Shown: positions 23,291 through 35,407 of the stretch, piece after piece | How positions within the stretch are numbered: position 1 is the first letter of the stretch | Layout: the number at the start of each line of letters is the position of its first letter | Assembly (NCBI GenBank): GCA_022393335.1 | Contig: JAJEKB010020889.1 | Span: 593,809-657,808, forward strand | Source: Macrotrachela quadricornifera | Taxonomy: Eukaryota; Rotifera; Eurotatoria; Philodinida; Philodinidae | DNA: 64,000 nt | Direction of reading: 5' to 3' | Notes under the pieces: model-generated | Told to the model about the DNA's origin: nothing | Database searches by the model: none | Seen by the model: the letters and a program-made list of their open reading frames with translations, nothing else | Program-made: the position numbers and the translations under genes

Positions 23291-23847
23291 TATAACGAAT
23301 ATTTGACAATAGAAAGGTTTTTTTTATAATATTATATTATCATAAAATAAAATAAATGTTGTTCAATGATGAAATTATATCAAAGGAGAATATAATTATA
23401 AATGGCTGGCAAAATTTTTTTTGTATATATACTTTTTCATTAGTTGAAAATGTATAGCAGTTGTTCAAACAAGATAAATTTAGAATCTTGAAAGATTCTA
23501 AAGGTTTATATTAAATTTTTAAAACAGTAAAAATCTTGCCAATTAAAGAAGATTTCATTCCTGATACAACGTCATATCTATGAGAGTCGATCTGCCCGAC
23601 AATATGAATCAATAATGCAGAAACAAACAATGCCATAAAAACTTGCTCATCGATAAGACTTATGTTACAAAAAAATATAATATAAATTGAGTTTAAAATA
23701 CAGTAGCAAAACAAAGGATTAGAGATTATAAAACCTATTCGAAATATATTGTTCTGTATATATTCAATTGCAGTACATTTGATATTTTTTTTAATTAAAG
23801 ATCTTGATCTTATATACAGTTATACTGAATGTTGCTACGTTTTTCGA
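23291..23847. other. non-coding stretch before the piggyBac copy
   Basis: AT-rich DNA with no recognised coding signal. A short minus-strand open stretch at 23511-23714 has no family features. Confidence 0.4.
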
Positions 23848-24935
23848 TTAACCCCTAGTAGTCCCAAGCCTTTTTTGCACTTTGCTGATATGATATAGTT
23901 TTATATCATCATTATTTTACTTTTGTATCCCTATTTTCATACAAATATGTTATTAACATATCCGATTTGATAAAAACAATTATCAGAATGACTATCTTTC
24001 TCTATTTTGAACAAGTAATACAAACCATACGTTTTAAAGAATCATCGTTACAAACAAATTCTCAACATTTGTAACTTTTATTACAGGTTTATTTTTCTAC
24101 TTAGAAAAATGGTAAAATACGCATCGTTTTCGCTTGGATTTTGTAGAATTTTCATTTGCTTCTTGTAATTCTTCATCTATCAAGGGATAACCAAAAACAC
24201 CTAATGTGTTTTGAATGTCTTTGTGTAAATATGTGAAGGTTTTTGAGCGTTTACATCTTATATTCTGATTCCAGTAAGGATTTCTTTCTTTCCATATAAT
24301 CAATGCATTTATACCAGCAATATCAATCATTCTGTAAAAAATATAAAGTGCTAATCACCTTGTATCTCTTTTCACGATATATTTAAGGCACATTTCATCC
24401 AAAGTGTCAACAATTCCTTTTGTTTTATTGTATTCCAGAATATTTCTTGTCGACGAGATTATCATAGTGTTTCGAAGATAATATTAAAACTACTTTATTT
24501 TCTTTGAGAATACATAAAACTAATGTTAAATAATATGGAAAAGCAAAAAAAGTTGAACTAACTTCGTGACATTTATTTGATTGGAACTTACAAGGAATTT
24601 CTGGTTTATTTTTACGTAATGTTCCTATAACAGTAATTTTCTTCGTTTGAAGTTCTTTATCAAGTTGAACACTTATGAAAAAGTTATCAAATGTATCAGT
24701 TCTATTTGAATCGTACAATAGTTTAAGCAAGTCTAAAACTACAGTAGCACCGACCTGTTTTTGTCGTTGTTGATTAAGTTGTCGTCCAATGTGAAAGAGT
24801 GCATTGAAAATGTATGACGAACCTGACGTTATGGAAGAATAGAAGAATGCGCAAAGCTATCAATGAAATGAGCTGATATCGAGTACTTTTTGAGTGTAGG
24901 ACAAAAATGACCTGCTTGGGACTACTAGGGGTTAT
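23848..24935 (-). mobile_element. piggyBac-type deletion derivative, copy 1
   Basis: Perfect 18-bp terminal inverted repeats, CCCCTAGTAGTCCCAAGC at 23852-23869 and its complement at 24914-24931, are flanked by TTAA (23848-23851) and TTAT (24932-24935). This is the piggyBac target TTAA with one changed base. The minus strand holds the C-terminal half of a piggyBac transposase: NRTDTFDNFFISVQL, KKITVIGTLRKNKPEIP, a KEN-VVLILSSKH strand, then MIDIAGINALIIW and a basic tail. At least one frameshift and an in-frame TGA (at the second Arg of the TRRWPL motif) break it. The N-terminal half of the transposase is absent, so it cannot move by itself. Confidence 0.88.
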
Positions 24936-25116
24936 TGTAAAGCTATCCAAACAGTATATCACGCAAAGTAGAATACTATCATAATTGATAAAATCATTAT
25001 TCAAATATTTATACAGATTCATAACCATACGGTTATTATTCATGTGATAGCGCTCAATCAATCATCATATTTCTAAGAAAGATCAATCTATGATTAAAGA
25101 CAAAGTTTATTAAAAT

Positions 25117-28091
25117 TTAGAGTTTCGATAATGTTCCTTGTTTGATCGATAACCAAACTGGATGAACCTTGAGAAGAACAAGAGAGTTTTTAATTTTATT
25201 TTGAAAATTTTCATTCTTTACTTTATGTCGATTTGTTGGATTAAGTCGAGCTTGTTCCATTAGTGCTTCATAAACTTGTCCATCATATCGACCAAGACAA
25301 GATTCTGTTCAATAGACATTACTTATTCAATTATTTAAAAAAAAACTATCATTCTCACCAAGTTCACTATCGTGAAAATCAAAAGCATCGACTAGAGTAA
25401 CAAGATTTGGACGGAGTCGAGAATACATATCAGGCAAAAGATGATTTTCAAGTTCATATATTTGATCAGCTGACAATAATTTCAACTGTTATATAAACAA
25501 TGACACAAAGATTCAAAGACATAATTATATCGATATACTTACTCGAATATAATCTGCTGATTTATTGCGTAATGTATGAATAGCAAACACATATGCGAGT
25601 TGTTCTATAATTAATGAAATTGATGAATGCTGATTAGCTTTGCATACTTGTTCATAGAATGCTCGCATAAAAAATGTTTCCATATGAGCCTTTAAAATAA
25701 TAAATCAATAATTTTGAATAAATACAAAAAATAGTCGATCTTTTACTTCAGCTATATGTACTAATTGAATTGAATTGTTTATGAATGTATCATAAGGAGG
25801 CAATGATGATTCTGACACTTGTGAAAATATTTCTTTAACAAGTCTACAATCGATGTAATAAAAAAAAATCATAATTACTTCAGATTATATACATACAATT
25901 GAGATCTACTCTCAAATAGACGACAATAATCATTAAGATCAATGGTTGTCTTTGAAGACCATAACGGTAAATGCAAATAAGCAACAGATAGATCAGTATT
26001 TTTACCAGTATCTTCTTCGATCTGTTGCATAGCTTTTAAAAGGTATCTATTTATATGAATTATATATTAAATGAACTTTCATGAATTATTAATCATACCT
26101 AGCAGTTTGTTGAAGTAACACTACATTATCACCTTCAACAGTACAACCTGCATCAAGATAATTTCTAATACTCACTAATCCACTTGCTACCAAAAACCCA
26201 TGACCACCACAAGCTACACGACATACTTGTGCAAATCTTTCACTTATAGATGCTGTATATGCTTTTAAACCGGATGCAAGAGCATGAAGCTGCTCCGATA
26301 AAATATTTAACAATATATAAAACAAAAACAAAATATAACATCATTTACCTCTGGTAATTTTTTTAAAAAAAGTTTTTCATTGGTTTTTAATTGATCGAAA
26401 TAGGCGTTAAGTTTCATAAAAGCAAAAAGGAATACATAAGTAGTAGATAAACACGGTACCAATTTTTCTTGTTGTAACGGATAATCAAGAATTCGTGTTT
26501 CATTTCTATATAGACAATATAACATAATTAGGCATGCACCAAGCTCGGGAATAGTTATTGTACGTTTATCTCTAAACGCTGTATATTTTCTATATGTAAC
26601 CTTAGATCCTCAACTATTCTATTATGACTAAGGATGGCACTTTAGCCTCTCTATAAGTCGAAAAACTAGTCACTCAATTGACAGAAAATTGTTACTCGTT
26701 TATATAATTAATAACGGTGGGAGATTCTATGAAGACTTTTATAGAGCATCCTTCGTAACCCCAAATTGTCTCGAACAATCCTATGTTCCGTCCTTATCTT
26801 TCTGAAGAAAAAAATGCCTCGAAATTTGATTGGCCGCGACCAGGAAACTCGAACTCGGTGCATGCCTAAGCATAATTAAATAATAATATAAAAAAATAAA
26901 ATATACCCGTTTGGGTTTTGTCCTTGAAATCGAACGGCTGAATAACGTATAGCAATAGTAATAGCACGAGCAAGAGAAATTGCGATAGTATTACTTAAAA
27001 AGATACGTGTATAAACCATTGAACCATATAAAAGACGATTATCACCTTGAAGATGAAAATTACCTTGTTCATCAACCTATTCAAAGGAGAAATACATAAA
27101 TTTGTGTATAATAACATTTTATTTCAAAAATTAATTTATACTTGAGCTAATTTCATGAGCATTTGTGTGCGTGGAATACGCACATTATTTAATCGAAGAT
27201 AACCATTATCACCAGCAACATGACCAAATCGAGTACTGATTTCACCTAATTCCACACCTAAATATATTGCTATGCATATATTTTATTGATTTATAATAAA
27301 AAATTTTACCTGGTAATGGTTCATGTGTTTTTAAATCTCGAATTTGTACCAAAAACATCTGCAAACCACATGGATGCTCACGATCGGGTGTGTATAATTG
27401 AGCCATAAGAAGAATGTAATTGGCTGTTCTTGCCATTGCACCTGGCCAAAATTTAGTTGCCATTAATGTAGGTGTATTCAATACAAATGAATCCGTTGTA
27501 CGATCAAATACAGCTTCTGTTTCTAATCGTCTTATATCTGTTCCATGACCTAATTCTGTTTGAGCATAAGTAATTAAAATACGAAAAGATTGTGCAAGTG
27601 GTAGAAATTTTCGTTTTTGTTCTTCAGTTGACATTGTTTCGAGTGCATGTAAACACATTGATGCATGAACATATAGTACGAATTCATTTTTAGCAAATGC
27701 AGAGAAAAACCATAGACGATGCTTATTATTAGTAATATTCAAACGATTTGCTTCTTGAACAGCTATGAGACTTTTACGAATTGTAACTGAATAATGTTCA
27801 TCAGCATCGAGATATTCAACTGGTAAATGTGTACGATGTATCGGATGAGCAAGAGCAAGACGAACTAAATAGATTAAAAAGCAGTTTGATTAGAAAAAAA
27901 TTCACCTGATCTTATACTCAACCAAGCTGACGTCGTATGTTGAGCTCATAAAAATTATCAGCTCCATCAAACATAAATTGTGTTAATTCTTCAACATTAA
28001 TTGTAGCTAATTTACGTTGATCTAACAAATTAACATTTTTTGTATCACTAATTTGATAATATGGTTTTGTTTGTTGGTCTTGAACCATCAT
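25117..28091 (-). CDS. ACOX: peroxisomal acyl-CoA oxidase, 11 exons
   Basis: Exons in order of translation: 27923-28091, 27310-27864, 27142-27257, 26907-27076, 26349-26505, 26099-26289, 25897-26046, 25747-25843, 25543-25689, 25359-25485, 25117-25304. Phases agree throughout and give 688 aa, close to animal ACOX1 (about 660). It catalyses the first step of peroxisomal beta-oxidation, FAD-dependent oxidation of acyl-CoA with release of H2O2. Seen motifs: TYAQTELGHGT, the FGHVAGDNGYLRLNNVRIPR region, CRVACGGHGF, and the catalytic-Glu segment TVEGDN followed by LLQQTARYL. The C-terminus is SKL, a canonical peroxisomal targeting signal. Introns are 52-65 bp except intron 4 (401 bp), which carries a MITE. 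Confidence 0.93.
26523..26878. mobile_element. hAT-like MITE inside ACOX intron 4
   Basis: An 8-bp direct repeat CATAATTA (26523-26530 and 26871-26878) flanks a 340-bp insert. Its ends are inverted repeats (GGCATGCACC at 26531 against GGTGCATGCC ending at 26866). Removing the insert and one repeat leaves an intron of 53 bp, the normal size here. The 8-bp duplication fits the hAT superfamily. There is no coding capacity. The insert also contains a GAGTTCGAGTTTCC stretch resembling a tRNA B box on the minus strand, so a SINE origin is a minor alternative. Confidence 0.82.
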
Positions 28092-29401
28092 TTCGCTGAA
28101 ATATTTAAAATAAACTTTTCTTTTACAATGAGAAATTCGTTATTTTAAATGATTTATTTATCTAATAGAAAAACTTTCAAATAACTAATTTTGAAAATAA
28201 TAATAAGCATATCGGATAGAAAGATTAAAATAAAGAAATGTAGTACTGCATTTCAAACAACGTCCATTCTTACCTTAAAAGTTCGACAAAAAAAATGAAA
28301 GTAATATGAAAAAATAAGTGATGTCAATAAGGCAAAACAGTAATAATAGTTGATAAAACGAAAGAATCGAAAAGATAAAATAAAATACTAAATGATATAT
28401 GTGCATATGACGAGGAAAGAACAGTAATATATCTGCTTGCATATGAAGAACAAATAAACGACTAATAATATGACTCATAAAAATGGGTAATTTCCTTTGC
28501 ACATGATCTGGAAAAAAATCTCAATAGCTAAGATATCAATTATGTGATTTCCATATTTAAATTAAACAATAAATTGCCGTATGAAGCTGGACATCAAATA
28601 TTTTTCAATATAACATATATAATACAATGTTAACAAATTTTTTATATCAATCTTACTGATCTAATTCTACAATTTTTATTTTATTCTTTTTTAAACATTC
28701 TAAGATATTTAAAAGACAGTTAAATAAAACAAAAATAAAAAAAATATTGCATATGATAAGAAAAAAAACATTATATCTATACAAATAATAGTACAATATT
28801 TTTTCTGCTACGTTAATACTTCCAGACCAATGTTGTTTTTTATGTAACGCTAAAAAAGTCGCATTGTTCTATTTAATCCATATAAAAAAATACATGACAT
28901 GTGATAACTAATACTCTTCTTATGCAGATATTCATTATCTATCACTTCTCATTGAATTTTATGTAGAAGCTATGTATTATTGAACAAAATTGTACACTAC
29001 AAAATTTTAATAAAATTCTTTTGATTTGGCATTTTTAAAAAGATCTATCATTTGACTAATTCTGCTGCAATTCTCTTATGAGAAAGCGCACAGACGATCG
29101 TCGACAATCTTACAAAATGGCAAATCTGACAGATCTATAGTTAATGAGCCAATAGATGCTTTTAGGCTTTGTTAATATTAAGATACACATGGTTCATAGT
29201 CTTCATGAATCTAGTTTGTTGAAACAACCAGAAAACTTTCACCTAACTTTGTACAACTCCATTCTATGCTATATTGAAATTGTAGTGACGCTTGTTTACA
29301 CTGTTAAGATAAAATTTCACATCAATTTGTGAACTATCTTATATTGGCGAATGTGTTGTTTTTATAATATTTTCGCCATATCAAAACTAGAGTTTACTCT
29401 A
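28092..29401. other. non-coding stretch upstream of ACOX
   Basis: About 1.3 kb of AT-rich DNA containing the ACOX promoter side. A 75-codon hydrophobic minus-strand stretch (28275-28502) lacks an ATG start and any family pattern; it is not called. Confidence 0.4.
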
Positions 29402-29860
29402 CACTGTAAAAAATAAGCGTCGAAAAATAAACCCTCGAAAAGGGTTTATCACGGCGACATAAATCCTTTTTCAGTTTAAGGACGTTATCTATTCTCCCAT
29501 AAACCCTTTTCTTTCAAAAACCTTGGCAAGGATTTGTTATTCGTTGCAAATTCATATACCATTGTACTATTTCCTGTGTTCATAAACCTTTTTTCAGTAT
29601 ATGAGTGCAATCAACCCTTTGCCTAAAGGTTTCTTATTGTACGGTTGCGTTTAAAACGTAGAATAATGCCCCCTATGTCTAAGCGTTTATTGCATTCATA
29701 TACTCAAAAAGGGTTTACGAACACAGGAAACAATACAAGGGTATATGAAAACAAGGGTTTATCAGAGAAAAGATCACGTCTATAAACCTAAAAAGAATTT
29801 ATGCCGCTGTCATAAATCCTTTTCGAGGGTTTATTATTCGACGGTCATTTTTTTACAGTG
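29402..29860. mobile_element. mariner-like MITE module, left
   Basis: A 459-bp module flanked by TA on both sides. Its terminal inverted repeats start CACTGTAAAAAATAAGCGTC and continue through AATAAACCCTCGAAAAGG. Internally, repeats of the type ATAAACCCTTTTTGAGTATA occur in both orientations, so the module folds on itself. The TA duplication points to Tc1/mariner mobilisation. Confidence 0.8.
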
Positions 29861-30631
29861 TACGCATATAGAAATTTTTCATATGACTTTAATTGGACAC
29901 AGCCTGTCCGCCACAATATAGATTTTTGGAAGTGAAAATATGTGTTTTCAGAAGAGATATTGATAGATATTTCTTGTCAAACAGATGAAATTGTGTTTTA
30001 ATATAACAGTATATTTTAGATGAGATCATAGGTAAGAGACATTTATCCTGATTTTAAAAATTAATCCTAGAAGTACATAGATAGTTATTATTTATGAAAC
30101 GATCAATAGTATTCAAATATTGAGAAAATCGATAGAATGTATCGTGTGAATATATTTGAGAATTGCCACATTGAAATATATTGATTGACATAAGATAGTG
30201 ATCAAATCTTTATCATTTGACATCGATTTGTACTTCTTATTTTAAAGATTAACTATTTGAAAGATTTCAATGTATCGACTTCTATAAACTGAACTTGAAT
30301 AATTAATTTTCGAAATTTCTGATTCGCTCATAAATAAATAAACTAATTTGCTAAAAATAATCTTTAAAATAAGAAGTACAAATCGATGTCAAATGATAAA
30401 GATTTGATCACTACCTTATATCAATCAATATATTTCAATGTGGCAATTTTCAAATATACTTACAAGGTACATCCTATCGATTTTCCCAATATTTAGATAG
30501 AATTGATCATTCCATAAATAATAATTGTCTATGTACTTCTATCATTAATTTAAAAATCAGGATAAATGTCTTCTTCTTCTGATCTCATCTAAAATACACT
30601 GTTATACTAAAACACAATTCTATCTGTTTGA

Positions 30632-31013
30632 AGAAGAAGAAGAAGAAGAAGAATACCCCACCTTTCGACTACCTTTCAGTATAGGGTGATGTTCAAGGAC
30701 ATTTTCATTGGCCCGATATTTTTCCTACAACTATTGCTAGTTGCAGCTCTGGACAGAAGGTCGGCCTGACGCAGAGTTCTTCTTGCTCAATTACTTGAGC
30801 TCCCCATACACACTGACTAACCACATACCAGCTACAGGAGCTATATGGTATGTCAACAATGTAATCAGCGTGCTATCAGACGGGTGATCCGAGACAAACA
30901 ACCGTTAGTGACTTGTCCAGGGTCATTCCATGACTGGTAGTACTGAGGTTCGAACACAGTACCTTGTGGGTACGTGTCGAACAACGTAACCACTCAGCCG
31001 TGACGGCTCTATG
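30632..31013 (-). mobile_element. tRNA-derived SINE
   Basis: Read on the minus strand, it starts with a tRNA-like head containing an A-box-like GGCTGAGTGGTTA and a B-box-like TGTTCGAACCTC about 30 bp later. A body of about 300 bp unrelated to tRNA follows, then a (TTC)n tail, seen as (GAA)n at 30631-30652 on the plus strand. It is flanked by the 7-bp direct repeat TGTTTGA (30625-30631 and 31014-31020). The uninterrupted left arm of the surrounding inverted repeat shows the empty site, confirming an insertion. Pol III transcription and LINE-driven copying are expected from the class. Confidence 0.85.
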
Positions 31014-31140
31014 TGTTTGACAAGAAATATCTATCAATATCTCTTCCGAAAACACATATTTTCACTTCCAAAAAACTAAATATATTGCGGAGGACACACT
31101 GTATACCATTCAAGTCATATGAAAAATTCCTATACGTGTA

Positions 31141-31510
31141 CACTATAAAAAATGAGCGTCGATTAATAAACCCTCGAAAAGGGTTTATAACTGCGACATA
31201 TATTCTTTTTAGGTTTATAGACGTGATCTTTTCTCTGATAAACCCTTGTTTTCATATACCCTTGTACTGTTTCCTGTGTTCATAAACCCTTTTTGAGTAT
31301 ATGAATGCAATAAACACTGAGACATAGAGGACATTATTCTACGTTTTAAATGCAATCGTACAATAAGAAACCTTTAGGCAAAGGGTTGATTGCATTCATA
31401 TACTCAAAAAAGGTTTATGAACACAGAAAATAGTAGAAGGGTGTATGTATTTGCAACGTATAACAAACCCTTTTCGAGAGTTTATTATTCGACGCTTATT
31501 TTTTACAGTG
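31141..31510. mobile_element. mariner-like MITE module, right (deleted copy)
   Basis: A reverse-complement copy of the module at 29402-29860 with about 85-90 bp missing near one end. Its ends are CACTATAAAAAATGAGCGTC and the complement of CACTGTAAAAAATAAGCGTC. It is preceded by TA; the outer flank reads TTAG, so the outer TA is not cleanly conserved. Confidence 0.8.
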
Positions 31511-33274
31511 TTAGACAAAAGCTCAGTTTGAATTCAGGCGATAACTCAACAAAAACTGAACTTTTGTCATTTGGCGAAAGTGAACTGCGAAAGTCAGTAC
31601 TGTGAATTTCGTGTTTCCTGTCAATCATCATATGTTTAAGAAGATTATCTTTGAATGAATCTTACAAAGATTTCATATAACAAAGATATCTGATTTTTAG
31701 TAGTTATAACAGAACGATAAGCACCATTTATAGAATGCAAAACGAGTAAATACTATCTACAAGTGCATCATTGCGACGACAATATTCTAAAAAATGATCT
31801 TGTCATTATTATTCTTAAGAATAAAATGAATGTATTGTAATTTATGTATCAAATGGTTTGACGATCTATCATTAGAAAGCAAAAAATATTGACTTTTTGT
31901 CGGCGCCAGAATTGAAAAGGAATGGATGTAAAGCAAATATCTCGAGAATGACAATGGGTAAGGACCTGTTATTTTCACCAATTCAGAAAGGAGAAGTGAG
32001 ATTGTCTTTTTCTTCTAATAATGTATAAGATGAAATCTTTAAAAAACTGATCATCTTGAAAAACCAAGAAAAAGAATTCATGAAAATGACCTACTATCTA
32101 GATGAAATTATGATATTGTAGAAATTCATTGTTTTTTCTAATGAACAAAATTTTTATTAAGAAACGACTCATGTACATTATTCTTTATGAATGAGATATA
32201 AAAAAACATAGACAATGCAGTTGTTTACAATTAAAATATAAAATATATTTCACTCTTAGTTTCACGCAAATTCTAAAAATACTTTTCTGATTAATTGACA
32301 ATTAACAATCGAATACAGGATTTTTGAAAATCAGCGCAATCTTTGCGACATAGGTTGAATTCTATTTTATGATTAATAATAAAATGATATTATGTACGAG
32401 AAAAAAAGATGAAGATAATAAAAACTATCGAATGAATTGACTGACAAATGAATTATAATCATTATTTCGAAAGATCTATCAAAAACTAATGACATTAGAA
32501 GAGTTAATGATGTCATAGACATAAAATAAGATAAACTATCGGAATAATTTTTGACACAATCACTGTCATTAATGACAAGCGCCAAGGACTTATATATATA
32601 TATATATCTTGAGAACCAAGAATCGACATTATGATTGATGCGAAAAGAAAATAAATAACATACAGATATAAAACAGATTCTTTCCAGATGATACGAAAAT
32701 TAATTAAATCAATCTATGTAATCTACTAATATAGAATATATATTTATAGTTTGAAAATTCAAATAAAATTCAAATAAAATTATTTTTTTATATTTAATAT
32801 GTGTATATGAGTTGAAAATTTATGACTTTATTTCGATTAAAATTATTTATTTTATTCGATGAATTTTCCTAGATTATTATCCATAAAGTATTTTCTAGTT
32901 TACACTGTATCCATCATAGATCATGTCAATTTGTTATTATGCATCACCATTATTAATAAAAGAGAATTATTTTTCATAACTTGTAATAGACAAATTTTAT
33001 GAATTAGAATAAATCATATTCATTAATTTGAGTGATACGGGAAAAATGAAACGTATAAATTGTAAGAAATAATATCATTATTTTGGATGATGACAAAAAG
33101 AAAACAGTATATGCACGAGGATGATATATATCAACTGTCGATAGAAATAAGCAAGAAATATACGAACACTTTTCCAAGGAAATAAATAGAGAGAAATCAT
33201 GTCAGAGACCAAATTAACTATACTTCACTCATAGTGACACAACATTTTACTATCCTAGCTTATTTCTATTCAAT
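31511..33274. other. non-coding stretch
   Basis: About 1.8 kb of AT-rich DNA with a short (TA)n microsatellite at about 32590-32607. No exons or repeats with clear ends were recognised. Confidence 0.4.
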
Positions 33275-33910
33275 ATGACTATGAAAACTGATCCTGAATC
33301 ATTTTTTGCTCAATTCTCAATTGATTATGTTGGTAACGTAAGTTGTATGATAAACAAGCTGTTTGTCTTTGCTTCTATAAAAAAAAATAGTTTTTTTTTA
33401 ATTTCAGAATCAATCAAACTATGGTAATAATAATAGTAATGTCCATCAGTTGAATACGTATTTTGATAATTCTTTTAAAAGATAATAGTTTATATTTATT
33501 AGGTCAACCCAAATTGATTGGAATCTTTTTTAAAAATCAAGATGAATCTACTGCCATATATGAGATTGGTTTACAAAATAATGAGCCAATTTATCGTGTA
33601 TCGTGTGCATGCGCACATTGTAAATGATTTGATTTAAAATAATTCTCATTGATAATAATATAAAATACTACTTTTAGATGATCAGGGTCCTATGGCTGCT
33701 AATTTAATCATTCATAAACCAGCCTTATTTCCAACAGTTGTCTTACAAGCCTGTGGTATGAATCAAGTTGATGTAAGTATTCGTTCAAAGGTAAATATAA
33801 TTATTTCAATCATTTGTAAGTATTACATTTTTCTATTTAAATATTCTCAGGCATTATCAAACTGCTACTTACCTATTGAAACAGATACTGACAATGACGA
33901 CCTTGAATGA
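33275..33910 (+). CDS. small five-exon gene of unknown function
   Basis: Predicted exons 33275-33337, 33408-33423, 33503-33619, 33678-33790 and 33851-33910 join in phase to a 122-aa protein. All introns are GT-AG, 58-79 bp. The product starts MTMKTDPESFFAQFSIDY, has a central beta-rich segment (PKLIGIFFKNQDEST, then AIYEIGLQNNEPIYRV), a CAC-containing stretch, then PTVVLQACGMNQVDV, and ends acidic (TDTDNDDLE). Exon 2 is only 16 nt in this model; an alternative donor 12 nt further on is also in frame. No family was recognised. Consistent phase across four introns is the main support. Confidence 0.6.
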
Positions 33911-34317
33911 TTATTATTAAAAGATTTTTTTTTAATTTTTAATAAATATACTAATCTCATTTGTTGTATTAAAACTGAACCAATTGACCAGAAAATTAGC
34001 CATTCTCACAATACTACATGAGTTAGATGCAAAATTTCATGCTCAACCGAATAGTACCATTTTCAAAGGAGGGACATTGCCGACCAAAAAACGACCGTTT
34101 GACCTCAAATGCTGATTTTTCAATGACTTTCGAGATATTTCCTGTCTCGATTCGCTATATTAGCTGGGTTATTTTTAAAAGCACTTGAGTTCAGTACAGA
34201 ATCCAATTCTCCGTTGAATACTACCAGTTTCGATATGACTCAGAATGAGAAAAATGTTTGTAACACTGATAATATTGATATTTTGGCTAGTTTTGGTTAT
34301 GTAGATTTATCAAACAG
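33911..34317. other. non-coding stretch
   Basis: AT-rich DNA between the small gene and the second piggyBac copy; nothing recognised. Confidence 0.4.
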
Positions 34318-35407
34318 TTAACTTTAATAGTCCCACGTGGATCATTTTTGGCCGACACTCAAAAACTGCTCGATATCAACTCATATCATCGATAGCTTTG
34401 CGCATTCTTTTATTCTTCCATGACGTCAGGTTCGTATTACGTTTTCAATGCATTCCTTTACATTTGACGACAACTTACTCAACAGCGATAAAAACAGATC
34501 GGTGTCAATGCAGTTTTAGACTTGCTAAAACTATTGTACGATTCAAAAAGAACTGTTACATTTAATAACTTTTTCACAAGTGTTCGACATACTAAAGAAC
34601 TTCAAACGAAGAAAATTACTGTTATAGGAACATTATGCGAAAATAAACAAGAAGTTCCCAGTGAGTTCCAGTGGAATAAAAGTCACGAAGTTAGTACATC
34701 CATTTTTGCTTTTCCAGATTATTTAACATTAGTTTTATGTATTTTCAAAGAAAATAAAGTAGTTTTATTGTTATCTTCGAAACACCATGATAATCTCGTC
34801 GACAAGAAATATTTTGGAGTACAATTAAACAAAAAGGGGTTGTTGATACTTTGGAGGAAATGTGCCTTAAATATATCGTGAAAAGAGGTACAAGACGATG
34901 ACCACTTTATATTCTTTACAGAATGATTGATATTGCTGGTATAAATGCATTGATTATATGGAAAGGAAAAAAATCCTTACTGGAATCAGAATAAAAGATG
35001 TAAACGCTTAAAAACTTTCACAAATTTATACAAAGATATTCAAAACGCATTAGGTGTTTATGGCTATCCCAAGATAGATGAAGAATTACAAGAAGCAAAT
35101 GAAAATTCTACAAAATCCAAGCGAAAACGATACGCATTTTGCCATTTTTCTAAGGAGAAAAAAAATCTGAAATAAGTGTTGCAAATGTTAAGAATTTTAT
35201 TTGTAACTCGCATTCTGTAAGACGTATGTTTTGTATTACTTATTCAAAATCGAGAACGATAGTCATTCAGATAATTGTTTTTATCAAATCGGATATGTTA
35301 ATAGGATATTTATATGAAAACAGGGATGTAAAAGTAAAATAATGATGATATGAAATTATATCATGCCAGCAAAGTGGAAAAAAAGGCTTCGGACTACTAG
35401 AGATAAA
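34318..35407 (+). mobile_element. piggyBac-type deletion derivative, copy 2
   Basis: A plus-strand copy of the element at 23848. TTAA at 34318-34321 is followed by a degenerate left repeat (CTTTAATAGTCCCACGTGG). The right repeat GGCTTCGGACTACTAGAG (35386-35403) is followed by ATAA. The internal length, about 1.08 kb, equals copy 1. It encodes the same transposase C-terminal half (FNNFFTSVRHTKEL, KKITVIGTLCENKQEVP, MIDIAGINALIIW), broken by frameshifts and by TGA at the Trp of TRRWPL. The stop differs from that of copy 1, so decay was independent, but the missing N-terminal half is shared. Confidence 0.86.

Larger units (their letters stand above)
29402..31510. mobile_element. 2.1-kb giant inverted repeat (composite foldback element)
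   Basis: The left arm (29402-30252) and right arm (30359-31510) are inverted copies around a loop of about 106 bp. Each arm begins with a MITE module at its outer end (29402-29860 and 31141-31510) and continues into shared non-MITE sequence toward the centre. The right arm is interrupted by a SINE (about 30632-31013) and its module has lost about 85 bp. The arms end exactly at the outer ends of the MITE modules; flanking sequence on the two sides does not match. No coding frame was found. Confidence 0.85.

Noticed and set aside
24328..24351. Short intron in the piggyBac copy 1 transposase
   Set aside because: A GT and a pyrimidine-rich AG are present, but copy 2 aligns without a gap and keeps the reading frame across the region, so it is coding sequence with a stop.
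24330..24370. A shared stop codon in both piggyBac copies
   Set aside because: Careful alignment shows the stops are at adjacent but different codons (Arg codon in copy 1, Trp codon in copy 2), so they arose independently.
28275..28502. 75-codon hydrophobic minus-strand frame upstream of ACOX
   Set aside because: No ATG at its start, T-rich composition gives Phe/Leu/Ile by chance, and it does not join ACOX in phase.
30631..30652. Stand-alone GAA microsatellite
   Set aside because: It is the simple-repeat tail of the minus-strand SINE, bordered by the target duplication.
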